This document shows positions 9,205-16,918 of a stretch of DNA of 64,000 nucleotides, piece after piece. A program made the position numbers and the translations under genes. This DNA comes from Streptosporangiaceae bacterium (lineage in GTDB: Bacteria; Actinomycetota; Actinomycetes; Streptosporangiales; Streptosporangiaceae), in contig JAOPYK010000009.1 in the NCBI GenBank assembly GCA_025964695.1, forward strand, positions 1 to 64,000, read 5' to 3'. The stretch's first letter is position 1. Every line of letters begins with the position of its first letter. Below the pieces are notes generated by a model. The model did not search any database. It saw only the letters and a program-made list of their open reading frames with translations, and had not been told where the DNA came from.

Positions 9205-9648
9205 TCAGCGGCTCGGGAATTGGGTCACCCACTTGCGTTGCCACGGCGTTTCAACGGCTCGACGGTGATAGTTCGCTCGCGTCCACGTGACTGCGTCCGC
9301 GGCGGGCAGCCCGGCCAGGACGGCCAGGCAGGCGATGACGGTACCGGTGCGACCAACTCCTTCACCGCAGGCGACCTCGACCATTCGACCGGCCTGTGCC
9401 TGGTCGTGCAGTACGCGGATGTGCCGGACGGCGTGATCTCGATCGCGGGGCAGCAAGAAGTCGGGCCACTTGATCCACACGCACGGCCAGGACAGCTCAC
9501 CTTCATGACGTCGGCGAAGACGGTCAGAGCCCAGGTAGAGGCCGAAGTCGGGCCGGGGTTCGGCCGGCGCCGGGCGGCGCAGGCCACGACCGCGGATCCA
9601 GGAGCCGTCGGGCAGCCGGACGGAGCCGATGAGCGGTGAACTGGTCAT
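9205..9648 (-). CDS. Protein-tyrosine phosphatase-like protein
   Basis: A 147-residue cysteine phosphatase. The signature loop ACGEGVGRTGT gives Cys94-x5-Arg100, and WPD at 61-63 supplies the general-acid Asp, so all catalytic parts are present. It is small, resembling the dual-specificity subgroup. LPDGSWIRGRGLR near the N terminus is a conserved actinobacterial feature. The start ATG at 9646-9648 has only a weak ribosome site; other upstream starts are possible. It stands alone between decayed genes, so the substrate (phosphotyrosine protein, inositol phosphate or other) is unknown. Confidence 0.75.
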   Translation of the reverse strand: MTSSPLIGSVRLPDGSWIRGRGLRRPAPAEPRPDFGLYLGSDRLRRRHEGELSWPCVWIKWPDFLLPRDRDHAVRHIRVLHDQAQAGRMVEVACGEGVGRTGTVIACLAVLAGLPAADAVTWTRANYHRRAVETPWQRKWVTQFPSR

Positions 9649-10002
9649 GGTCCATCATGACGAACCCGCCGCTACAGGAGATAGAACCCTCGGCTACAGG
9701 AGGTATTGCTGCCGAGGTGCCAACGTAGCCATATCGCCGCGGAAACACGCTCATCGGCTACACGAGAGCGCCGCGGTGGCACGATTTGAGCACGGCGCAA
9801 AATCGCCGGCGGGACCGCGCTGACTGCGGCAGAAGAGTAGCTGCGGCGACTCGCAGCGAAGGAATGTGCGGGAGGTCTGAAAACCAACCCCTCCCGCACA
9901 GTCCCAGCTCAGGCCCCTCGCGTGCCTCCTCCGATCAGTGATCTGGCGCGGTGCCTTCTCAGCTCTGCCCGATTCCGATCTGGAAGCCGTTCTCGAGGAC
10001 TG
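9649..10002. other. Spacer without recognised genes
   Basis: Besides the hairpin at 9865-9900, nothing was recognised in this stretch. Short open frames on both strands have no ribosome site and no family motif. Confidence 0.35.
9865..9900 (-). terminator. Hairpin downstream of the 10003-10308 gene
   Basis: TGTGCGGGAGG (9865-9875) pairs with CCTCCCGCACA (9890-9900), an 11-bp perfect stem with a 14-base loop. It lies about 100 bases past the stop of the minus-strand gene and could end its transcript. No clear U tract follows, which is common in actinomycetes. Confidence 0.45.
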
Positions 10003-10308
10003 CTACCGGGTGATCATGCGGTAGGAGCCGACCAGGGTGGCTTCGGCCGACACGGGCGGTTCGACGCAACGCTTTGTGACCTCGCGTTGGAACTCCGCGA
10101 ACGCCGTCGTCTGCTTCAGCGGGTTGTCTTCGCCGTCGAAGATCGCGACGTGAACGAAGGTGACGCCGTCGGCGAGCCGGAACACCGCGTACCGAAGGCC
10201 GTCGGGACCGTCCTCCATCAATTCGGCGAACACCTGCTTGACCAGCAACTGGTTCTCCTCCGCGGCATCCGCGCGGGTTGTGTAGCGTACGACGACTTCC
10301 CTGCTCAC
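10003..10308 (-). CDS. Small hypothetical protein, possibly dimeric alpha-beta barrel
   Basis: A 101-residue protein with good third-position G/C bias. The pattern REVVVRYTTR, then RYAVFRLADGVTFVHVAIFDGEDNPL, then FAEFQREVTKRC suggests the beta-alpha-beta layout of a dimeric alpha-beta barrel (ABM-like) domain, but I do not recognise a named family. The GTG start at 10306-10308 follows GGAGG with five bases spacing, a near-ideal site, so I prefer it to the ATG 27 bases upstream. No operon partner. Function unknown. Confidence 0.7.
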   Translation of the reverse strand: MSREVVVRYTTRADAAEENQLLVKQVFAELMEDGPDGLRYAVFRLADGVTFVHVAIFDGEDNPLKQTTAFAEFQREVTKRCVEPPVSAEATLVGSYRMITR

Positions 10309-10354
10309 TGTTACCTCCTGTGGATGGATGATCACGAGTGATCGCCTGTACCGG

Positions 10355-10629
10355 TCAGTTCGCGGGCTCGGCCTCGAGCACCGGCACGGGCTGCGCCGTC
10401 TCGGCCGATCTGCGCCGCGCGGGAGTGCCGAGGCCGGCTATCAGCAACACCGCAAAGCTCAGGCTGTAGGCATTCACCGTCCATTCCAGCTCTTCGATCG
10501 AGGCACCCAGATCCAAGCGGATCCTGCTCAGCGCGGTCGCCGCTACCAGCCCGTCGAGCGCCACCATCAACGACGATGCCGACGCGGGCCCAGGACCCAG
10601 CCCTGAGCCGATCTTCCTTCAGTACCCAC
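10355..10629 (-). pseudogene. MFS drug-efflux (DHA2) transporter remnant
   Basis: From a GTG at 10627-10629 with GGGAGG upstream the sequence begins like a DHA2 transporter (GTEGRSAQGWVLG), then a frameshift moves to MVALDGLVAATALSRIRLDL and EELEWTVNAYSLSFAVLLIA, which is transmembrane segment 1 and the start of segment 2. It then jumps directly to a charged tail (TPARRRSAETAQPVP). So there is at least one frameshift and a large internal deletion. Not functional. Confidence 0.75.
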
Positions 10630-10838
10630 GTGTCCTCCCGGTCGCATGTGAGGGCAGGCGTTCACGCCCTCACCTGTACTGACCGGGCAGCCGTCAGATC
10701 TCATCGGCCGATACCGCGTGGGCGACCGATGAGTTTCCGCCCGCTGTCCGGTCAGTAACAGGTGGGGGCATGTGCGCGACAGCCGATGGCGGCTCCAACA
10801 GGCCCGTTAACGTGAATGCAGTGCTGAGAAGGATGGCG

Positions 10839-11843
10839 ATGGTGACGGTCACCGATGATTTCGCAGGTCTCACGGATCCGTTGCGGGGTGAGTTGCTAGC
10901 GCACTGCTACCGCATGCTCGGTTCCGTCCACGATGCCGAGGATCTGGTCCAAGAGACCTACCTGCGCGCCTGGCGCTCCTACGGCGCGTTCGAGGGTCGT
11001 TCATCGTTGCGGACGTGGCTGTACCGGATCGCGACCAATGCCTGCCTGAACGCGCTGGAGCACAGCAGTCGCCGGGTCCTGCCGTCCGGACTCGCCCGCC
11101 CGGCCGACGACCCCGAGCAGCCCACGTCGCCGGCGCATGAGGTGGCATGGCTGGAGCCCATCCCGGACAGGCTGATCGGTCCGGCACCGGAAGATCCCGC
11201 CGCGATCATCGTGTCCCGGCAGAGCATGCGGCTGGCGCTGATCGCCGCTCTGCAGTACCTGCCCGCCAGGCAACGTACTGTGCTGATCCTGCTGGACATT
11301 CTGAGATGGCGAGCGTCCGAGGCCGCCGATCTGCTCGGTACCACGACCACCGCGATCAACAGCGCACTCCAACGCGCCCGGGCACAGCTCGAGCGGCTGG
11401 CACCGGTCGCGGACGACATCACCGAACCCACCGACCCCGCCCAGCGCGAGTTGCTCGACCGATACGCCGCGGCCTTCGAGAACGCCGACATCGCCGGCCT
11501 CACACAGCTACTGACCCAGGACGCCGCCTGGGAGATGCCGCCCATCCCTGCCTGGTTCGCAGGCCGCGAGGCCATCGGGCGGCTCGTCGAGTCCCGCTGG
11601 TCCCCCGATCCCGGCGGAAGCCTGCTGGTCCCCACCAGAGCCAACGGACAGCCGGCCTTCGCGCTCTTCACACGCCGCGACGACGGCATCCACCACGCCC
11701 ATTCGATCCAGGTACTCACCATCACCAAACTGGGCGTAGCCCGCGTCGTCGCCTTCCACCACCTAGGCCTGTTCACGACCTTCGGCCTGCCCGCCACACT
11801 CCCCGCCACCACGCCGGGGCCACCCCCGACCCTGCGCCGATGA
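10839..11843 (+). CDS. ECF sigma factor, SigX5/SigG type with SnoaL-like tail
   Basis: A 334-residue sigma factor. Region 2 is clear (LRGELLAHCYRMLGSVHDAEDLVQETYLRAW, given here only as landmarks around residues 10-45; key residues D-A-E-D-L-V-Q-E). Region 4 lies around 145-190 with LPARQRTVLILLD and a helix-turn-helix ending SALQRARAQL. The last ~130 residues form a SnoaL/NTF2-like domain (AAFENADIAGLTQLLTQDA), which in this family modulates sigma activity in place of a separate anti-sigma factor; no anti-sigma gene is next to it. Start ATG at 10839 has AGAAGG six bases upstream; a second ATG at 10833 is too close to that site. Confidence 0.88.
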   Translation: MVTVTDDFAGLTDPLRGELLAHCYRMLGSVHDAEDLVQETYLRAWRSYGAFEGRSSLRTWLYRIATNACLNALEHSSRRVLPSGLARPADDPEQPTSPAHEVAWLEPIPDRLIGPAPEDPAAIIVSRQSMRLALIAALQYLPARQRTVLILLDILRWRASEAADLLGTTTTAINSALQRARAQLERLAPVADDITEPTDPAQRELLDRYAAAFENADIAGLTQLLTQDAAWEMPPIPAWFAGREAIGRLVESRWSPDPGGSLLVPTRANGQPAFALFTRRDDGIHHAHSIQVLTITKLGVARVVAFHHLGLFTTFGLPATLPATTPGPPPTLRR

Positions 11844-12132
11844 CAGACCGGACGGCTATTCGATGTCGTACTCATCGCAGGCATGACTCAGTGAGCTGCC
11901 CGGGATCTCATGACGTCCACGCGCCGTCCCGGGAAGCAAGATCAGCGCGGCATGAGCCGCTGACAGTACGGCCGCGGCCCGCGCTCGTCGCTCTCAGGGC
12001 ACGCCCCGGGTGGAGGTACGACCCGCTCCCCACCCTCGTCTCCCGAGACCACCTCGGGCAGGACCAAAGGGCCGACTAGCAGATGAGTGCACTCTCGGGC
12101 CGGGAGCCGGCAGCGGTCGTATCCTCGGCACC

Positions 12133-12930
12133 ATGGGACAAGAGGTCTGGTCTGTCGGCGACGCATACGAGGCATATGTGGGCCGGTGGAGTCGCCGCGT
12201 CGCGGAAGCCTTCCTGCACTGGCTGGACCTGCCCGCCGGCCGGAGTTGGCTGGATGTGGGTTGTGGCACCGGGGCGCTGACCGGCACGGTACTGGCACTG
12301 GCGGACCCCGCCCATGTTGTCGGCGTGGACCCGTCCGAGGGATTCCTGGCCGGCGCTCGTGCTCGGATCGTTGACACGCGGTCGAGCTTCCACGCCGGCG
12401 ACGCACAGTCGCTGCCGTTTCCCGACCGCCGTTTCGACGCCGTGGTCAGCGGGTTGGCGCTCAACTTCGTACCCGACCCGGGCCGTGCCGCGGCCGAGTT
12501 CGCCCGGGTCGCCATACCGGGGGGTGTGGCCGCCGCCTATGTGTGGGACTACGCCGAGGGCATGGCGATGATGCGGTACTTCTGGGATGCCGCCAGCGCC
12601 CTCGACCCTGCCGCAGCCGAGTTGGACGAGGGTCGCCGCTTCCCGATGTGCCGGCCGGAGTCTCTCTGGGAACTGTGGGCGGATGCCGGTATGGATCAAG
12701 TAACGGTCCAGGCGATCGGGGTGCCGACCGTGTTCGCCGATTTCGACGACTACTGGACGCCCTTCCTCGGCGGCCAAGGTCCGGCGCCCGGATACCTCAT
12801 GTCCCTGACCGACGAGCACCGTCGTGCGCTCTGCGACCTGCTGCGTGACCGCCTGCCCTCCAGCCTGGACGGCTCTATCCCGCTCATCGCCAGGGCCTGG
12901 GCGGTACGGGGCACAGCGACCGAGGTATGA
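12133..12930 (+). CDS. SAM-dependent class I methyltransferase
   Basis: A 265-residue methyltransferase of the UbiE/COQ5-like Methyltransf_11 type. Motif I is LDVGCGTG around residues 40-47, the acidic end of beta-2 is GVDPSEGF, motif II/post I is AGDAQSLPFPDRRFDAVV, and motif III is GGVAAAYVWDYA. The substrate is unknown; small-molecule methylation is usual for the group. Start ATG at 12133 opens MGQEVWSVGDAYEAYVGRW. The 289-base gap before it (from 11844) shows no other gene. Confidence 0.85.
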   Translation: MGQEVWSVGDAYEAYVGRWSRRVAEAFLHWLDLPAGRSWLDVGCGTGALTGTVLALADPAHVVGVDPSEGFLAGARARIVDTRSSFHAGDAQSLPFPDRRFDAVVSGLALNFVPDPGRAAAEFARVAIPGGVAAAYVWDYAEGMAMMRYFWDAASALDPAAAELDEGRRFPMCRPESLWELWADAGMDQVTVQAIGVPTVFADFDDYWTPFLGGQGPAPGYLMSLTDEHRRALCDLLRDRLPSSLDGSIPLIARAWAVRGTATEV

Positions 12931-13020
12931 GCCACTGGGCTCCGGCCACCTGCGGAAGCCTGACGGCGGCGGAAGCGACCATGGCAAGGGTCTGGTCGTC
13001 GAGGGTCTGGTCGTCGAGGC

Positions 13021-13254
13021 TCACGGCTTCACCGTCGCAGCGCACTCCCAGCACGCCTTCACGCCCTCCCCGCTCGGAAGCCGCCCGACCCGCACCGAAG
13101 GAGCCGGCCACCTCTTGTGGCATACCACACACGCGGTTCCGGCCAGCTGAGCACGAGACAGCCCTTCCGGGTCGATGACAAGCTCGCGATCCTCGGCCAA
13201 GACGCTCACGGCTCCTCCACACCAGGGACAATCACAGGAGTAGGACACCCTCAC
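13021..13254 (-). CDS. Small cysteine-rich protein with three Cys clusters
   Basis: A 77-residue protein with Cys at 7, 9, 12 (SCDCPWCGG), 42, 45 (CVVC) and 68, 71 (CWEC), a pattern suited to one or two structural zinc sites. Codon use is like the real genes nearby. Start GTG at 13252-13254 opens VRVSYSCDCPW; the ribosome site is weak, and a second GTG two codons later is possible. No named family recognised. It is divergent in position from nothing obvious and lies about 160 bases downstream of the ribA-like gene end. Confidence 0.6.
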   Translation of the reverse strand: MRVSYSCDCPWCGGAVSVLAEDRELVIDPEGLSRAQLAGTACVVCHKRWPAPSVRVGRLPSGEGVKACWECAATVKP

Positions 13255-13416
13255 GCAGCGTCGGTTGGAAATCGAGCTCAGCCCGCACCGGCGATGCCGT
13301 TACCCCATCAAAACCACGCCGACCCTTCCCCCGTGCCGGACGTAGCCGGACGAACCACCGACCGTCCGCGCGGATCGCGGCATGAGGACATGCCGCGAAG
13401 TTGAGGTTACGTCCGT

Positions 13417-14157
13417 TCAGCTCGTAGTGCCCAGGTGACGCGGGTGGCGCCGCGTCCCGATCCGGGGGAGAGCCGGAGGCTCACCATGATTTCCTGCCGG
13501 GGCCTGCGTACATGGGTCGAGATGGGGCAGGTCGTGGCCGAGCCGGTCGCGCTTGGCGATCAGGTATCCGAGGTTGTCGTCGTTCGCCGGGATGAGCAGC
13601 GGCACTCGTGATGTCACGCCGATTCCATGTGCTTCAAGTGAACGGATCTTGTCCGGATTGTTCGACATCAACCGCACGGCTCGGATCCCCAGATACTTCA
13701 GCACCCGAGCCGCCGGACCGTAGTCGCGGATGTCGACCGGCAGACCCAGAGCCGTGGCGGAATCGACCGTGTCCAGTCCCTGCTCATCTTGCAGGACATG
13801 GGTGCGCACCTTGGCGACCAGGCCGATCCCGCGCCCCTCGTGTCCCCGGAGATACACGAGGACACCGCAGCCCTCGCGAACGATCATGTCGAGTGCGAAG
13901 TCGAGTTGTTCCCCACATTCACAGCGCATCGCGCCGAAGACGTCGCCGGTCAGGCATTCCGAATGGACCCGAACGAGAACGTTCTCGCGCATCCTCGCCT
14001 CTCCCATGACCAGGGCGATATGTTCGTGCCCGTCAAGCCGGTCTCGGAACGCGACGGCCCGAAAGGTGCCGCGGCGAGTCACCAGGTCGGACTCTGCGAT
14101 GTCTTCGCAGTCGATGGCCTGGTCGCGCGTCCGCTCGCTCTCGTCACCGTCAGTCAT
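13417..14157 (-). CDS. ribA: GTP cyclohydrolase II-type enzyme, non-canonical (His120)
   Basis: A 246-residue GTP cyclohydrolase II homolog. Zinc ligands Cys68, Cys79 and Cys81 (SECLTGDVFGAMRCECGEQ), the GTP-binding RGHEGRGIGL (104-113) and the catalytic Arg144-Asp145 are kept. At the position of E. coli RibA Tyr105 (in IRAYALQD) this protein has His120 (VRTHVLQD). From established work, S. coelicolor SCO6655 has Met at that place and stops at the formylated intermediate FAPy instead of releasing formate; the His here predicts a similar change, but His itself has not to my knowledge been tested. No ribB, ribD or ribE is nearby, so this is probably not the housekeeping riboflavin enzyme. It is divergent from a creatininase-family gene 132 bases away. 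Start ATG has GAGG upstream. Confidence 0.88.
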   Translation of the reverse strand: MTDGDESERTRDQAIDCEDIAESDLVTRRGTFRAVAFRDRLDGHEHIALVMGEARMRENVLVRVHSECLTGDVFGAMRCECGEQLDFALDMIVREGCGVLVYLRGHEGRGIGLVAKVRTHVLQDEQGLDTVDSATALGLPVDIRDYGPAARVLKYLGIRAVRLMSNNPDKIRSLEAHGIGVTSRVPLLIPANDDNLGYLIAKRDRLGHDLPHLDPCTQAPAGNHGEPPALPRIGTRRHPRHLGTTS

Positions 14158-14289
14158 GAAGCGTCCTCACTCTGGACTCCCGGGTTGCTTCGCCCACTAT
14201 GGTCGTTCACTCCGGTCCGGACCAGCGGGTAGAACTCTGATCTTGCCCTGAGGCGTCCGGATCATGCGAGCACGAGAGGCTGGAAGGGC

Positions 14290-15012
14290 ATGACCGACTC
14301 GATGACGTACCTCCTGCCGACGGGCACCACCGTCGACGAACGAAATCGAAAAGCCACCGTGGCGTTGCTCCCCATCGGCAGCTTCGAGCAGCATGGCCCC
14401 TTCCTGCCCTTGGCGACCGACACCATCGTCGCCTGCACCATTGTTCAGGAGATCGCCGCCGCCCACTCGGTCGGTCAGCTCCCGCCGGTGACCATCTCGT
14501 GTTCACACGAGCACGCGGCATGGCCTGGAACGGTGAGCATCTCGGCGAGCACGCTGTACTCGATCGTGCGGGACGTCGCGGACTCGCTGTACCGGTCCGG
14601 TATCACGAACCTGGTCCTGATCAACGGCCACGGCGGAAACTATGTGCTGGGCAATGTCGTCCAGGAAGCCAGTAACAGCAATCGGCGCATGGCACTTTTT
14701 CCGGGTGTGCAGGACTGGGACGCAGCGGAAGCCGCTGCCGGGATACAGACTTCAGCCGACAGCGATATGCACGCAGGAGAACTGGAGACGTCCATACTGC
14801 TCCACGCTCACCCGAAATTGGTCAAACCTGGTTACGAATCCGGCGACCAACTTGCCGACGATCGCAAGCATCTGCTCACACTCGGCCTGGACGCCTATAC
14901 CGAGTCGGGCATAGTCGGCCGACCATCACTGGCTTCGCCCTCGAAGGGAAAGGAAGTTCTCGCCAGTTTGGTCGAATCGTTCGGCGAGTATCTTTCGATC
15001 CTCGATTCCTAG
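14290..15012 (+). CDS. Creatininase-family amidohydrolase, putative FAPy deformylase
   Basis: A 240-residue creatininase superfamily metalloenzyme. Metal-site motifs are complete: SFEQHGPFLPLATDT (E33, H35, D44), SCSHEHAAWPGT, INGHGGN (H114) and DMHAGELETS (H161, E164). Family members include creatininase, MftE and the archaeal ArfB, which removes formate from FAPy, the product of an archaeal-type GTP cyclohydrolase. Position next to a GTP cyclohydrolase II that may stop at FAPy makes a deformylase role attractive; this is an inference. Start ATG at 14290 directly follows GGAAGGGC. It ends 20 bases short of the convergent membrane protein gene. Confidence 0.82.
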   Translation: MTDSMTYLLPTGTTVDERNRKATVALLPIGSFEQHGPFLPLATDTIVACTIVQEIAAAHSVGQLPPVTISCSHEHAAWPGTVSISASTLYSIVRDVADSLYRSGITNLVLINGHGGNYVLGNVVQEASNSNRRMALFPGVQDWDAAEAAAGIQTSADSDMHAGELETSILLHAHPKLVKPGYESGDQLADDRKHLLTLGLDAYTESGIVGRPSLASPSKGKEVLASLVESFGEYLSILDS

Positions 15013-15032
15013 CGCGGCAGGCAGCGGCGAGA

Positions 15033-16064
15033 CTACCGCGTCACCTTTTCAACGCGAAGCGGCTCCACCACGTAGGAGGCCCGGTCCTTTTTCCGGGCAA
15101 CGGCTTGCGGGGGCTGCGCTCTCCGGCTGCTGCGGCGGAGAACCAGCACTCCGGCGCCGGGAAGGCTCGCGACCAAGGTGAGAACCCCGTACACCACGGC
15201 GGCGGTGAGACCTTGCGCGGCCCCCAGCCCGGCCGCGCCGAACGCCAACGCCGATATGGCTTCCCGCGGTCCCCATCCGCCGACGTTCACCGGCAGTCCC
15301 ATCACGAGCAGCGCCAGGACCGTCAGCGGCACGAGCCGGGCGATCGGCGCCGGCGAGCCCGCGATTCGTGCCGCGACCAGGAACAGCACGACATGTCCCA
15401 GCAGAGCGGCCGCGGACAGGAGTACCACCCCCGGCCACGTGTCGCGGGCGAGAAGGCCACGGCGCGCGTCGGCCAATGCCATCGCGAGGGCGCGGCGCCA
15501 TTTCGAGGTGCCTCGCCCCCACCGGGCCCAGCCGGCGGGCGCGATGATGACGGCGAGCACACCCAGCACCACGAGGACGCTCAGCGCCGCGAACACGATT
15601 GCGCGGCTCGGGAGGAGGTCGTGGGCCACCGCCGAGACCAGGGCGGGCTGGGTGAGCAGCACCGTCAACCCGACGACCATGAGGACCACCTGACCCGCGA
15701 CCCGTTCCAGGACCACGGCGCGGACACCCCGGCCGACGTCACCGATGTGCCGGCCGTGGCTCACCGCTCGATGGACGTCGCCGAGCACGCCCGTGGGAAG
15801 CACCGCGTTGACCAGCAGCGCCCGGTAATAGTCCGCGACGGCCGTCGGCAGCGGCAGCCGAAGGCCGAGGCCGCGCGCCACGATGCACCACCGCCAGGCG
15901 CTGAGGACAGTGGTCAGCAGGCCGATTCCAAGTGCGGCGAGCACCGATTCGCCATCGATCATGCGCAGCCCGTCCACGAACGCGCCGGTGCCGAGCCGCC
16001 AGGCGAGCACTGCCAGGATGCCCGCACCGGTGAGCACCCGCAGCCGGGGCCAGAGCGTTCGCAT
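15033..16064 (-). CDS. Flippase-like integral membrane protein (LPG synthase TM / AglD type)
   Basis: A 343-residue polytopic membrane protein with about eight hydrophobic segments and no soluble catalytic domain. YYRALLVNAVLPTGVLGDVHRAV and LVMGLPVNVGGWGPREAI are the two conserved elements of the lysylphosphatidylglycerol synthase transmembrane (UPF0104/AglD) family. Members without the acyltransferase half often sit in glycolipid or glycosylation clusters and are thought to bind or move lipid-linked substrates. The ATG overlaps the stop of the preceding methyltransferase by one base (TGATG), so the two are translationally coupled. Last gene of the five-gene minus-strand operon. Confidence 0.85.
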   Translation of the reverse strand: MRTLWPRLRVLTGAGILAVLAWRLGTGAFVDGLRMIDGESVLAALGIGLLTTVLSAWRWCIVARGLGLRLPLPTAVADYYRALLVNAVLPTGVLGDVHRAVSHGRHIGDVGRGVRAVVLERVAGQVVLMVVGLTVLLTQPALVSAVAHDLLPSRAIVFAALSVLVVLGVLAVIIAPAGWARWGRGTSKWRRALAMALADARRGLLARDTWPGVVLLSAAALLGHVVLFLVAARIAGSPAPIARLVPLTVLALLVMGLPVNVGGWGPREAISALAFGAAGLGAAQGLTAAVVYGVLTLVASLPGAGVLVLRRSSRRAQPPQAVARKKDRASYVVEPLRVEKVTR

Positions 16065-16918
16065 CACGATGAGGGGCCGGCCGGCGGCAGCGCGAGCAGG
16101 TCACGGTGGTGAACCAGGACGCGCAGCTCACCGGCCGAGCAGGCGTCGAGGCGTCCGCGCAGGTAGGCGTCCGCCTGGAGCGCGAGGTCCGGCCGCTGGT
16201 CGAAGGCCGCGGCGGCCCAGCCCTGAAGCCATTCCGCCGTCAGCGCGGCCTGGTCCGCGCCGAGCCGCCAGGGACTGGGCCGGCTCCGCACTACCGCGCC
16301 ACGACGTTCGAACGCCTCAGTGGCGACGGTGACCGCGTCCGGCCCGAGCAGGCGACGGCCGCTCACGCCGCGCCGCTGATGGGCGTCGAAAGCGGCGGCG
16401 ACCTCGAGGTCCAGCGGGTCGGCCGGGACGAATTCGACCCTTCCCACGACAGAGAGGGTCAGCAGCGCGGGGCACCCGGCTTCGGCGCACGCGGCGGCGA
16501 GCCCGTCCACCTCGTCGAAGGTGAGCAGGTCCAGCAACGCGGAGGCGGTCACCAGTGAGGTGCCGGCGAGGTCCGCTGCGAGCAGGCCGGTGAGATCGCC
16601 CTCCCGGGTCTCGACCGTGACGGGGCTGCCGTCGGCGGCCGTGCCGGTCATGCCCGCACCGGCGCGGGCGAGCAACTCGGGGTCACGGTCGTGCAGGATC
16701 CAGTGCTGCGGGCCGCGTAGCCGTCCGGCGAGCCACCGTCCCAGGGAGCCGGTGCCGCAGCCGAGGTCCCGGATGACCAGTCGTTCCGTCCTCCGCGGCA
16801 CGGTCGCCAGGTATGTGCGCAGCGGGTCGAGCAGCTCCGGTGCGCGGGCGGCGGCATCGGCGCTCTCGCGCAACGCCAGCCAGTCCGGGGTGAACCGGGA
16901 TGCCCCGGGCGCGCTCAA
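16064..16918 (-). CDS. SAM-dependent methyltransferase of the pterin/lipid cluster
   Basis: A 284-residue class I methyltransferase. Motif I is RDLGCGTGSLGRWL (Asp51 to Gly57), and HDRDPELLARA ends beta-2. LVTASALLDLLTFDEVDGLA replaces the usual motif II region, suggesting an unusual substrate. The best start is TTG at 16916-16918: it overlaps the stop of the upstream glycosyltransferase gene (TTGA), and GGGGAG lies five bases before it. A longer open frame from 16990 lies inside the glycosyltransferase gene and is unlikely. The target is unknown, but the company of a glycosyltransferase and lipid-type enzymes suggests methylation of a glycosylated or pterin-like intermediate. Confidence 0.8.
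   Translation of the reverse strand: MSAPGASRFTPDWLALRESADAAARAPELLDPLRTYLATVPRRTERLVIRDLGCGTGSLGRWLAGRLRGPQHWILHDRDPELLARAGAGMTGTAADGSPVTVETREGDLTGLLAADLAGTSLVTASALLDLLTFDEVDGLAAACAEAGCPALLTLSVVGRVEFVPADPLDLEVAAAFDAHQRRGVSGRRLLGPDAVTVATEAFERRGAVVRSRPSPWRLGADQAALTAEWLQGWAAAAFDQRPDLALQADAYLRGRLDACSAGELRVLVHHRDLLALPPAGPSS

Noticed and set aside
14214-14223. GGTCCGGACC palindrome in the ribA/creatininase divergent promoter
   Set aside because: Ten-base G/C palindromes are frequent in this composition, and the sequence is not shared with the dyad at 19504-19522; too weak to call an operator.
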